Of a stretch of DNA of 58,841 bases, positions 28,569-36,450 are shown in pieces. Position 1 is the stretch's first letter. Every line of letters starts with the position of its first letter. Made by a program: the position numbers and the translations under genes. This stretch comes from Deltaproteobacteria bacterium. Lineage in GTDB: Bacteria > Desulfobacterota > Binatia > UBA1149 > JAJCZL01. The DNA lies in the NCBI GenBank assembly GCA_029262415.1, contig JAJCZL010000060.1:1-58841 (forward strand), written 5' to 3'. A model generated the notes under the pieces. It had not been told where the DNA came from, searched no databases, and saw only the letters and a program-made list of their open reading frames with translations.

Positions 28569-29027
28569 TCATGCGTCCGACCCTGATGCGTCGCTTTCGC
28601 CTCTCACTTTACCGACCATCGCAGCAATTAAACCCCAGCAAACCATCAGTGTGCCGGCAACCATCAAAAGAAGACCGACCGGCGGAAATATCCACGCCAA
28701 GAGAAAGCCGACCGGTATCAACAGGAAACCGAGACCGACCGAGTGAACCCCGCTCCCGCCTTCGGCCGCCTTCGCACCCGTACCCGATGCGTTCGCTGCA
28801 CCAACCGTTCGCGCGTGGTCTGCCGCTACAGGCAGCCTCTCCCTGACAAGGCTCACGGCGTAGTCGTGCAGCGATTCTTGATCAGCCGGATCACCGGTCT
28901 CGATGACCCCAGCCATATCTTCGGCCAGGTCCTCGAGTCGTTGTTCCAGAGAAGCTACTTTTTCACTCGTATCCGGTGTCGAATCAGGTTCTTCCGTACG
29001 CGCTCCCTCTTCTCGGATCCGTGCCAA
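28569..29027 (-). CDS. Small membrane protein heading the cytochrome operon
   Basis: 152 residues. The N-terminal half is acidic and helical (SLEQRLEDLAEDMAGV); the C-terminal part has two hydrophobic helices (about 98-113 and 116-138) split by IFPPVG. No family recognised. It is 40 bases upstream of the Rieske gene on the same strand, so it is likely the first gene of the operon, as an accessory or assembly factor. The 120-base gap above it (29028-29146), shared with divergent comF, should hold the operon promoter, but I could not place one. Confidence 0.7.
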   Translation of the reverse strand: MARIREEGARTEEPDSTPDTSEKVASLEQRLEDLAEDMAGVIETGDPADQESLHDYAVSLVRERLPVAADHARTVGAANASGTGAKAAEGGSGVHSVGLGFLLIPVGFLLAWIFPPVGLLLMVAGTLMVCWGLIAAMVGKVRGESDASGSDA

Positions 29028-29146
29028 TCCGCTACCGGCTATTACAAACCGAAAACACCGTCAACCAGGCCCACACCTATAAGGGGGGGATCTCATGATG
29101 AATAAGTTATTGACGGCACCCTAATACATGGGACAAAACCAACTCG

Positions 29147-29860
29147 ATGCGTCCCGCGCTTCCGCTTCTGATCACCATCGCTGCGGCCCCGCTGGGCTCC
29201 ATCGGTGGAGCCTGCGCCGCTTGCGGTCGGACCACGCCGATTTGGCTTTGCGGCAGGTGCCGCCGATTGGCCGAAGCCTCGTGGACGGTACGGCGCGAAG
29301 CTCCATCCGTCAGCCCGAGCGAGCCGGAATTTTTCGCTTTGGCGCCCTACACCCCCACCCACGCCCGCAAGGGTGCGGAGAACCCGTTGAGGGATGCGCT
29401 GATCAGATTCAAGTATGGCGGCGACCGCATGACCGGCCACCGCTTGGCGGCACTCATGGGGACGACGTCTGCGACGCTGCGCGGACGATTCGACGCAGTC
29501 ACCGCCGTTCCGCTGCACCCGGCGCGCCTGCGCATGCGCGGATTCAACCAAGCCGGTTGGTTCGCCCGTGCAGTCGCTTCGCACATCGGCGTCCCCACCG
29601 CGCCGCGGCTGCTGATTCGTACCGGCGCGAGCGTCGCTCAAACCGTACGCGGTGGCCGCAGCGCAAGACTTGCCCTAGTCAATCCGTTCGCTCTCGGCCG
29701 CGACGGTCGGCGCAGCCGGATCCCTCGGCGCGTGCTACTCGTAGATGACGTGCGCACCACCGGGGCCACGCTCGACGCATGCACTCAAGTGCTCTGCCGC
29801 AGGGGGGTCTCGATCTCCGTACTGGTCATGCTCAGCGCCCATCTTCGCCCCGACAATTGA
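29147..29860 (+). CDS. comF: ComF-family phosphoribosyltransferase-like protein
   Basis: 237 residues. The N-terminal zinc-ribbon-like part has paired cysteines (CAACGR, CGRC); the C-terminal type I phosphoribosyltransferase domain has the PRPP loop VLLVDDVRTTGAT and the upstream PLHPARLRMRGFNQA pattern. In naturally competent bacteria ComF works in DNA uptake with ComFA; elsewhere its role is unclear. It is divergent from the cytochrome operon and precedes purM by 64 bases, which may be coincidence or a shared PRPP theme. Confidence 0.9.
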   Translation: MRPALPLLITIAAAPLGSIGGACAACGRTTPIWLCGRCRRLAEASWTVRREAPSVSPSEPEFFALAPYTPTHARKGAENPLRDALIRFKYGGDRMTGHRLAALMGTTSATLRGRFDAVTAVPLHPARLRMRGFNQAGWFARAVASHIGVPTAPRLLIRTGASVAQTVRGGRSARLALVNPFALGRDGRRSRIPRRVLLVDDVRTTGATLDACTQVLCRRGVSISVLVMLSAHLRPDN

Positions 29861-29924
29861 CGTGTGCGATGCGTTCAACCGATGGCTGCTTTGACATCCC
29901 ATCGTCTCTTGGTTACTCGCAAGC

Positions 29925-30962
29925 GTGGCCCGAGGCCTCACCTATCGTCAGGCCGGCGTCGACATTGACGCCGCCGACCGCTTCGTTGGCCGCATCAAAC
30001 GGCTTGCAAAGACGACCCACCGCAGCGAGGTACTGAGTGGGGTCGGACTGTTTGCGGCCGCTGCTAAGATCCCTAAAGGCTATAAGAATCCGATTCTTCT
30101 GACATCCGCTGACGGAGTCGGGACCAAACTACTGGTCGCCCAACTCGCCGGTCGCCACGACACTGTCGGTATCGACCTCGTGGCCATGAACGCTAACGAC
30201 CTGCTGACCTGCGGAGCCGAGCCCTTCCTGTTTCTCGACTACCTGTCGGCCGGCAAGCTCGCATCTATCGACGCTGACGCCATCGTTAGCGGTATCGCCG
30301 AGGGCTGTAAACGAGCCGGAATGAGCCTGGTCGGTGGCGAGACTGCCGAGATGCCGGGTCTGTACCCGGACGGGGACTACGACCTGGCGGGATTCGCCGT
30401 CGGCATTAGCGAACACAAACGGCTGATCGACGGCTCGCGGGTTCGCGCGGGCGACGTGATCGTCGGACTGGAGTCCACCGGCCTGCATAGCAACGGCTTC
30501 AGTCTGGCCCGACGCGCGCTCGGAATCGGCAAGGCTGGGTCCCGCGGTGGTCGACTCACGACTGCGCAACGTGAACGGCTAGAGATTCTCATGGAGCCCA
30601 CCAGGATCTACGTAAAACCTGTTCTCGCGGCACTCAAAGAGAAACTCACGATCAAAGCCATGGCGCACATTACCGGCGGCGGGATCTCCGGGAACCTTCC
30701 GCGGGTGCTACCTAAAGGGGCAGTAGCAGTGATCGACCGAAGCGCCATGCCCCTGCCGGAACTGTTTCGCGAGATCCGTGACGCCGGCAAAATCTCGGAG
30801 ACTGAAATGGAACGAACATTTAACTGCGGGATCGGTTATACGATCGTCACCACACCGCGCGACGCCGACCGACTGTGCCGCTTCATGGGACTCCGACGAA
30901 CACCCACGCGTATCATTGGAACGATAGCGAACGGACGCCGAGGCGTCCGTTACGCGCGATAA
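29925..30962 (+). CDS. purM: Phosphoribosylformylglycinamidine cyclo-ligase
   Basis: Fifth step of purine synthesis: closes FGAM to AIR with ATP. 345 residues, normal length. Motifs include YRQAGVDIDAAD, SADGVGTKLLVA, DLVAMNANDLL and the conserved GGETAEMPG. Start is GTG. purN follows after 10 bases, the usual purMN pair, so they are probably one transcript. Confidence 0.97.
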   Translation: MARGLTYRQAGVDIDAADRFVGRIKRLAKTTHRSEVLSGVGLFAAAAKIPKGYKNPILLTSADGVGTKLLVAQLAGRHDTVGIDLVAMNANDLLTCGAEPFLFLDYLSAGKLASIDADAIVSGIAEGCKRAGMSLVGGETAEMPGLYPDGDYDLAGFAVGISEHKRLIDGSRVRAGDVIVGLESTGLHSNGFSLARRALGIGKAGSRGGRLTTAQRERLEILMEPTRIYVKPVLAALKEKLTIKAMAHITGGGISGNLPRVLPKGAVAVIDRSAMPLPELFREIRDAGKISETEMERTFNCGIGYTIVTTPRDADRLCRFMGLRRTPTRIIGTIANGRRGVRYAR

Positions 30963-30972
30963 GGCTGAGGGC

Positions 30973-31662
30973 GTGTCCGGTTATCCGATCGGCGTCTTGG
31001 CATCGGGAAGCGGCTCGAACTTCGAGGCCGTCCACGACGCAATCATCGGCGGTTCTCTGGCGGCCGAGATCAAAGTCCTAATCTGCAACCGCCCTGCTGC
31101 CGCCGTCATCGATAAAGCGCAAGGACGACACGTACCCACCCGAATCATCGAGCACGGGACCTTTGCCAATCGCATGTCATTTGACTCCGCGGTTGCCGCT
31201 ACGCTCGCGGACAACGGCGTCGAACTCGTCGTGTTGGCAGGCTTCGACCGGCTCGTAACCGAGACACTTCTTTCGCGATTCCCCAACCGCGTGCTCAACA
31301 TCCACCCGGCGTTACTGCCCGCGTTCACGGGTACCAATGCGCAAACACAAGCCGCTGACTACGGCGTCAGGATCGCGGGTGCGACCGTCCATCTGGTCGA
31401 CGACAAGGTCGACCACGGCCCGATTGTGGCACAGGTCGCCGTACCGGCTTTTCCGGGCGAGCCGGCCGAACGGCTGCAGCGGCGCATCCTCACCCAAGAA
31501 CACGTGTTGTACCCGCTCGCGATCGGACTCTTCGCCGCGGGACGCGTGCGGGTTTCCGGACGTATCGTCGAAATCTCCGGGGAAGCCGAAGCAACCAACC
31601 CCCTCAGCGACCGGACGCTCTTTAGCCCGTCGATCGTGGGACGCATCGCCGACGACGATTAG
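30973..31662 (+). CDS. purN: Phosphoribosylglycinamide formyltransferase
   Basis: Transfers formyl from 10-formyl-THF to GAR in purine synthesis. 229 residues; ATP-independent formyltransferase fold with LASGSGSNFEA near the start and the catalytic stretch VLNIHPALLPAF (Asn-His), then the Asp in DDKVDHGPI. It starts with GTG directly after purM and ends 3 bases from a convergent glycosyltransferase gene. It shares its fold with PurU at 33003. Confidence 0.96.
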   Translation: MSGYPIGVLASGSGSNFEAVHDAIIGGSLAAEIKVLICNRPAAAVIDKAQGRHVPTRIIEHGTFANRMSFDSAVAATLADNGVELVVLAGFDRLVTETLLSRFPNRVLNIHPALLPAFTGTNAQTQAADYGVRIAGATVHLVDDKVDHGPIVAQVAVPAFPGEPAERLQRRILTQEHVLYPLAIGLFAAGRVRVSGRIVEISGEAEATNPLSDRTLFSPSIVGRIADDD

Positions 31663-31664
31663 CG

Positions 31665-32414
31665 TTACCTCACATTGCGGTAAAACGCCGCCAAGCGCTC
31701 GGGCGAAACGCCCAACAGGTACAGGCCCTTCAGGGTCCACATTCGAAGCGAGGTGCGGATCGCACCGCCGGCTTGCCAACGACGCGCCGAGGTCACAACC
31801 GGGTGCGAGGGGATCCCCATCGGTGCAACGCGCTTAAGCCGCCGGCAAATCTCGACGTCTTCGAACAACGGCAGATCCCCATAGCCACCTAGATCTTCAA
31901 ACAGATCCCGCCGTACGAAAATAGCTTGGTCGCCCGTCGCTCCGCGAGATATTCGCGAACGAGTCGAGATCAGCCAAGCGATGCGGTCAAGCAGAAAACC
32001 TCTACGATCGAAGCGAACGTCAAAACGTCCCCAGCCATGTCCCCCGTCGCCGAGCAAGGCGCGAACCTCGTCTGCGAAGCCCGATGGCAGAAGCGTGTCG
32101 GCGTGAACAAACACAAGAACCTCGCCGCAAGCCGCCGCGGCGCCCGCATTCATCTGTCGAGCGCGCCCACACGGAGCTTCGATCACGCGTGCACCTGCTT
32201 GGCGGGCTGCGACCACAGTGCCGTCGCAGCTGCCCCCGTCGGCCACGACGATCTCGTCGGCCTCGGATGCTGCCGCAAGTACATGGGCAATCGACTGCTC
32301 TTCGTTGAGGGTTGGCACAACGACCGAAACGCGCAGCGGTTCTCCACCGGCCCCAGTCGCAACGCCGGTGCGATCTTTAAAAATTTTCGCGGCCACGGCT
32401 CGCCACCCTAGCAT
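31665..32414 (-). CDS. TIGR04283-like family 2 glycosyltransferase
   Basis: 249 residues. GT2 core: VVPTLNEEQSIAHVL, ADGGSCDGT, and the HAD variant of the DxD motif in LVFVHADTLLP. It has no clear membrane helix. The pattern matches the TIGR04283 group of cytoplasmic or peripheral glycosyltransferases of unknown acceptor. It is convergent with purN and divergent from the ACT-domain gene, so it has no operon partner. Confidence 0.85.
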   Translation of the reverse strand: MLGWRAVAAKIFKDRTGVATGAGGEPLRVSVVVPTLNEEQSIAHVLAAASEADEIVVADGGSCDGTVVAARQAGARVIEAPCGRARQMNAGAAAACGEVLVFVHADTLLPSGFADEVRALLGDGGHGWGRFDVRFDRRGFLLDRIAWLISTRSRISRGATGDQAIFVRRDLFEDLGGYGDLPLFEDVEICRRLKRVAPMGIPSHPVVTSARRWQAGGAIRTSLRMWTLKGLYLLGVSPERLAAFYRNVR

Positions 32415-32442
32415 GACCGCTAGACTCGGCTAGGATACATCC

Positions 32443-32994
32443 ATGTCGACGAGAACATGGTTCGCCGTGATCGCCCTCGGGCGTGACAGGCCGGGTATAG
32501 TAGCAGACCTGAGTGGCTGCATTTTCGAATGCGGCTACAACCTCGAGAACGCGAGCATGAGCCAGCTCGGACACGAGTTCGCAGTGCTCATGCTCGCCAG
32601 TGGTCACGACAGCGGCGACGACCACCGCGGGCTGGCCGAGGCCACCAAACGCCTGGAGTGGGAGAAGAACCTGACCGTCTTCCTGCGCAGGCTCGACGGA
32701 GAACCGAGCACGGGCACGGCGAAGGGAGCGCGACCTATCGAGGTCAGGGCCGTCGGCGTCGACCGCGCAGGTATCGTCGCCCGGGTCTCGCGCTGCCTCG
32801 CCGACCACGCGGTCGACATCGAAGATTTGCGCGGTAGTGTGTCCGAGGCTGCGCAGAGCGGAACTCCGGTCTACACGCTGATGATCCGCGCCGCGGCGGA
32901 ACGAGCGGTCGATCTTGACGCCCTACAACGCGACCTTGAGGTTGCCGCCGAACAGCTAGATGTGGAGATCAGTCTCAGCCCTCAACAGAGCTGA
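32443..32994 (+). CDS. Double ACT-domain protein, GcvR-like
   Basis: 183 residues in two ACT domains: about 5-85 (ALGRDRPGIVADLSGCIFECGYNLENASMS) and about 98-180 (VGVDRAGIVARVSRCLADHAVDIEDL). This is the layout of GcvR, the glycine-responsive partner that controls the glycine cleavage system in gamma-proteobacteria. A GcvA activator is not in the window, so regulation by direct analogy is uncertain. It converges on purU and neighbours the purine genes, consistent with a link to glycine and one-carbon balance. CTCAGC/GCTGAG at 32974-32995 may form a weak hairpin at the end. Confidence 0.85.
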   Translation: MSTRTWFAVIALGRDRPGIVADLSGCIFECGYNLENASMSQLGHEFAVLMLASGHDSGDDHRGLAEATKRLEWEKNLTVFLRRLDGEPSTGTAKGARPIEVRAVGVDRAGIVARVSRCLADHAVDIEDLRGSVSEAAQSGTPVYTLMIRAAAERAVDLDALQRDLEVAAEQLDVEISLSPQQS

Positions 32995-33002
32995 GTTGAA
33001 GA

Positions 33003-33881
33003 TCAGGCCGGCCGTTCAAGCCGTCCGGGTCGGAACAACACCTTACCATCGGCTACAACAACCTGTTCGCTGGCGACGAGTTGCACGGCACGGGCGAGCA
33101 CCTCGGCTTCCAGTTTCCTTCCCTGCTTCTTGATGTCATCGAGCGTGTCGTCACCGACGTGGATGTGAAACACGTCCTGAAGAATGATCGGCCCCTGATC
33201 CAAATCCTCGGTGACAAAGTGCGCGGTGCATCCGCATACCCGTATGCCCGCATCGTAGGCCTGCTTGTAAGCGTTTGCACCGGGATAATAGGGCAACAAC
33301 GAGGGATGAATGTTGACGACCTTGAACGTAAACGCGTCCACAACCTCCGAGGTCAAAACCTGCATATAACGAGCGAGCACCACGAAATCGGGCTTCACTT
33401 CGGCGAGTTCGCGCAGGAGGAACTCCGTGTGCGCTTTCTTGTCGGTCGATGGAAAGTAGCGGAACGGAAGAGAATACTTCTCCGCAAGCGGTGCCAGGTC
33501 CTGGTGGTTAGAAAGTACGACTGCGATATCAGCGTCGAGATTCCCCTCGCGGTGATCGCGCGCGAGCCGCTCCAGGCAGTGCGCCTCCTTTGAGACCAGC
33601 ACCGCGATCTTGCGTCGCGTCTTCTCACCGTGAAGACGCACGCGGGTTTCCATCTTGAGCTCTTCACCAAGAGCCTTGAGCTCCAACACCAACGCATCGA
33701 GGCCGATCGATATGTCGCTCAAGTCGACCAGCATTGTCATGATGAAGAGACCTTCCATCACCTTCTGATCAATATGTTCTATATTGATTTGCTGCTCGGC
33801 GAGGTAAGTCGAAACCCGAGCCACAACACCTTTTTGGTCGTGACCGATGACGGTAATAACCGCCGGACTAGCGCTGCTCAT
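33003..33881 (-). CDS. purU: Formyltetrahydrofolate deformylase
   Basis: Hydrolyses 10-formyl-THF to formate and THF, balancing the one-carbon pool. 292 residues: an N-terminal ACT domain (about 5-75, VIGHDQKGVVARVSTYL) and a formyltransferase-fold catalytic domain with VVNIHPSLLPYYPGANAY and the Asp in EDLDQGPI. ATG 33881 is chosen; a GTG 7 codons upstream is also in frame and neither has a clear ribosome-binding site. The convergent GcvR-like gene, fthC and glyA touch the same pool. Confidence 0.95.
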   Translation of the reverse strand: MSSASPAVITVIGHDQKGVVARVSTYLAEQQINIEHIDQKVMEGLFIMTMLVDLSDISIGLDALVLELKALGEELKMETRVRLHGEKTRRKIAVLVSKEAHCLERLARDHREGNLDADIAVVLSNHQDLAPLAEKYSLPFRYFPSTDKKAHTEFLLRELAEVKPDFVVLARYMQVLTSEVVDAFTFKVVNIHPSLLPYYPGANAYKQAYDAGIRVCGCTAHFVTEDLDQGPIILQDVFHIHVGDDTLDDIKKQGRKLEAEVLARAVQLVASEQVVVADGKVLFRPGRLERPA

Positions 33882-34033
33882 GGGGAGGGAGGGTAACCGC
33901 ACGCGCCGACTCGGGCAAGCGGGTTCGGAGCCGGCCGCTACGATTCGACGCGAATAGCCGCGCCAAAGACGAAACCGACGAACCGCCTTGTTGCGATCAG
34001 CCGGTTAGGCCGTGGGGATGAGAATCTGGAGGG

Positions 34034-34414
34034 CTACTTGATCTGGCCGCGCCAGCCGCGACGCGCGTAGATCCGCTCGCGCCGCAGACACCCCTTCGGG
34101 ATATGCGGCTCAGATCTAAGGTAGGCCTTCTCTTTCATTTTGTGGAGGCCGGAACGAATGTAGTTTGGGTCGATCATCAAGCACGAACAGATGTTCTCGA
34201 AGGAGAACGGCCAATCAGTATCAGCGCTCCCGACCCAATGATCGACTTCGTAGAACTGGCGGCGGCGCTCCGCTTTATCGGAGTTGAGCCCACGCTGGAA
34301 TGTGACCAGAGCCTCTTCGAGTATCGCCAACATGAGCCTGTTATGAGGGCTCGAAGATAGGTCTTTCCTTTCCACCGCCGACGATAAGTCCTGAATTGCG
34401 AGGGTCTGTGACAT
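34034..34414 (-). CDS. Hypothetical protein, predicted small soluble factor
   Basis: 126 residues starting MSQTLAIQDL; GGGGAG lies 6 bases upstream, which fixes this start over the longer frame to 34459. It is helical, with RLMLAILEEALVTFQRGLNSDKAERRRQF followed by WPFSFENICSCLMIDPNYIRSGL, a segment that looks like a small helix-turn-helix or regulator-like fold, and a very basic C-terminus (RRERIYARRGWRGQIK). No confident family match. It stands alone, read opposite to the TPR gene. Confidence 0.7.
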   Translation of the reverse strand: MSQTLAIQDLSSAVERKDLSSSPHNRLMLAILEEALVTFQRGLNSDKAERRRQFYEVDHWVGSADTDWPFSFENICSCLMIDPNYIRSGLHKMKEKAYLRSEPHIPKGCLRRERIYARRGWRGQIK

Positions 34415-34802
34415 GTCGCTCTCCCCTTCCGAACCAGAAGTCCGGGGCCGACTGCGCAAGTAGTGAAATACCTAGCCGACTACACTTAGAGGATAAGTTC
34501 ACAGCTGTCGGTGGGTCAACGAATCGGCGTGCGCAAACCCGCCTTTTTAGCGGGTTTGCGGAGCCCTAATCGACTCACTGAAAGACCCATAGGGTTTGTC
34601 AAGTGACTCGTGACTCGGTGTAGCGAAGCTCGTCGATTTTGAAGCTGCACCTGACTAGTAGTTCGCGGCTATCCCTGTTGACCCAGGACTCCGTAGATTG
34701 AATTTTACTCAGGGCTTGCCCGCTAGGGTTTACTGCTGGTACAACAGTAGTCCGGTCTGAAGACCGCCGACTGTAACGCAACGCACACGGCAACCATCAA
34801 AT
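34415..34802. other. Intergenic region with one strong hairpin
   Basis: About 390 bases between two divergent genes. The only clear structure is the hairpin at 34532-34560. A short direct repeat (GTGACTCGTGACTCG) lies near 34601-34617. No gene, tRNA or confident promoter was seen. Confidence 0.5.
34532..34560. terminator. Perfect 10-bp hairpin, possible terminator
   Basis: CGCAAACCCG (34532-34541) and CGGGTTTGCG (34551-34560) pair perfectly around a 9-base loop containing five T. There is no T tract outside the stem, so it is not a textbook Rho-independent terminator. It sits upstream of both flanking genes, so it could belong to a 5' leader instead. Confidence 0.4.
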
Positions 34803-35612
34803 ATGATCCAGCATGACCACTCCGACCTTAGGCCTACCCCGAAGAAGCTTATCCTTAGCGCGGGCATGCTATCACTCAGCTGTTTGGCGTTGCTTTGGAG
34901 CATGCCGTCCTGCGTCAACGCGCGCGTGGAAATTACCGGAGATGACCCGGCGTCAGAATCGATCCCTTTGCTTAGCAGCGCGCCGGAGCCGACAGCGGGC
35001 GGGGCTATTGCAGGTGCCGATGGTGTAGCGGACATCGCGTTAAACGCTGAAGAAACCCACCCCGAGTTGGCTAAGGCTTGGCGGCTGCTTCGCACTGCCG
35101 AACGCTACGAGACATCGCCGGAGCAACTCGCGATTTACGCGCAGATCGAAACTATCGCTGAGTCCATCATAGAGAGCGACCCGCAAACCGCGGATGCGCA
35201 CTTTCTTCTGTTTGCCTCAAGGGGACGCCGCATCCAGGCGGACAACCCGCTCAAGAGCCTCACCAAGCTCGGTGGCCTCAATGATCACCTGAGTACCGCG
35301 ATAGAGCTCGACCCCGAACTCGCCGACGCACTTGCGGCCAAAGGCGGACTCCTCGCCGGACTACCCACCCTGCTCGGCGGAAGCACTGCGAAAGCACGCG
35401 ACTACCTTGAGCGTGCGATCGTACTGAATCCGGATGGTCCCGGTACGCGGATCCAGTACGCGCTACTACTCGCCGAAACCGACCAGGTCGAAGAGGCTAG
35501 GCACCAAGCCCGCATTGCCGGACACCTCGGCTGCCGTAACGGCCGCGGCGCGGTGGTGAGACAAGCCGAAGAAATTCTCGCCGAGCTTGAGAACCGGCGC
35601 ACCCAGAAATAG
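34803..35612 (+). CDS. Exported TPR-containing protein
   Basis: 269 residues. A hydrophobic segment (about 16-35, LILSAGMLSLSCLALLWSM) acts as a signal or anchor; a Cys follows at about 37 (MPSCVN), so lipidation is possible but the lipobox is poor. From about 85 the protein is made of helix pairs of the tetratricopeptide type (AHFLLFASRGR, ELADALAAKGG, ARDYLERAIVLNPDGPGTRIQYALLLAETDQ). It resembles TatT-like periplasmic TPR proteins. It is followed 11 bases on by mazG. Confidence 0.75.
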   Translation: MIQHDHSDLRPTPKKLILSAGMLSLSCLALLWSMPSCVNARVEITGDDPASESIPLLSSAPEPTAGGAIAGADGVADIALNAEETHPELAKAWRLLRTAERYETSPEQLAIYAQIETIAESIIESDPQTADAHFLLFASRGRRIQADNPLKSLTKLGGLNDHLSTAIELDPELADALAAKGGLLAGLPTLLGGSTAKARDYLERAIVLNPDGPGTRIQYALLLAETDQVEEARHQARIAGHLGCRNGRGAVVRQAEEILAELENRRTQK

Positions 35613-35623
35613 CATTACCGGCG

Positions 35624-36445
35624 ATGTCCGATCGCCAGCACACCTACACCGACCTTCTCGCCATCATGCATCGCTTGAGGTCTCCGGGCGGTTGCCCATG
35701 GGACGCTGAGCAAAGCCATACTTCGCTGCGCCCATACATGATCGAAGAAGCCTGCGAGGCTATCGATGCGATCCAACGCGGCGATGACCACGAGCTTTGC
35801 GACGAGCTCGGCGACGTCCTCCTGCAAGTTATCTTCCACGCAGAAATGGCAGCGGAGCGCGGGGCCTTCACTATGAAAGACGTCGTCGAAGGCTTGGCGC
35901 GCAAGCTGGTTCGGCGCCACCCCCATGTGTTCGCCGACGCCACCGCCAAGACACCCGAACAAGTCGTTGCGAACTGGTCGGAGATCAAAGCCCAAGAGAA
36001 GGTGGAACGGGCGCGCGCCCAGGGGATCGACGATAAAGACACCGCACCGTCTTCAGCGTTGGACGGCATCCCCCGTAGCTTGCCGGCGCTCGCGCTAGCC
36101 GATCGGATCGGCCGCAGGGCTGCGAGCGCCGGCTTTGATTGGAGCCGCGCCGAGGGCGCCCGAGATAAGATTCACGAAGAACTTGAAGAAATTGCTGAAG
36201 CCGTGACTGCCGACAACGAGCCGGAGATTGCTCGAGAGATCGGCGACATGCTGCTGGCCGCATCGAGCTACGCCCGCTTACTCAACGTCAACGGAGAGAT
36301 CGCGTTGCGCGACGCTGTTGATCGTTTCGAGAAACGGTTCCGCCATGTAGAGTGCGATCTGCGCGAGCGCAACATCGACGGACAAAGCGCCGACGACCAG
36401 ATCCTCGCCGAAGCGTGGCAACGCGCGAAGGACGCCGAGTCCTAG
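35624..36445 (+). CDS. mazG: Nucleoside triphosphate pyrophosphohydrolase MazG
   Basis: Cleaves NTPs to NMP and pyrophosphate, a housekeeping role. 273 residues, like E. coli MazG, with two tandem MazG domains. The first has the metal-binding pattern EEACEAIDAI...ELCDELGDVLLQV; the second has EELEEIAEAV...EIAREIGDMLLAA. The motif SPGGCPWDAEQSH at the start is typical. It probably shares a transcript with the TPR gene and converges on murJ. Confidence 0.95.
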   Translation: MSDRQHTYTDLLAIMHRLRSPGGCPWDAEQSHTSLRPYMIEEACEAIDAIQRGDDHELCDELGDVLLQVIFHAEMAAERGAFTMKDVVEGLARKLVRRHPHVFADATAKTPEQVVANWSEIKAQEKVERARAQGIDDKDTAPSSALDGIPRSLPALALADRIGRRAASAGFDWSRAEGARDKIHEELEEIAEAVTADNEPEIAREIGDMLLAASSYARLLNVNGEIALRDAVDRFEKRFRHVECDLRERNIDGQSADDQILAEAWQRAKDAES

Positions 36446-36450
36446 TAGGC

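Noticed and set aside
32974-32995. CTCAGC/GCTGAG inverted repeat at the end of the GcvR-like gene
   Set aside because: Only 6 bp with a 10-base loop, overlaps the stop codon and has no T tract.
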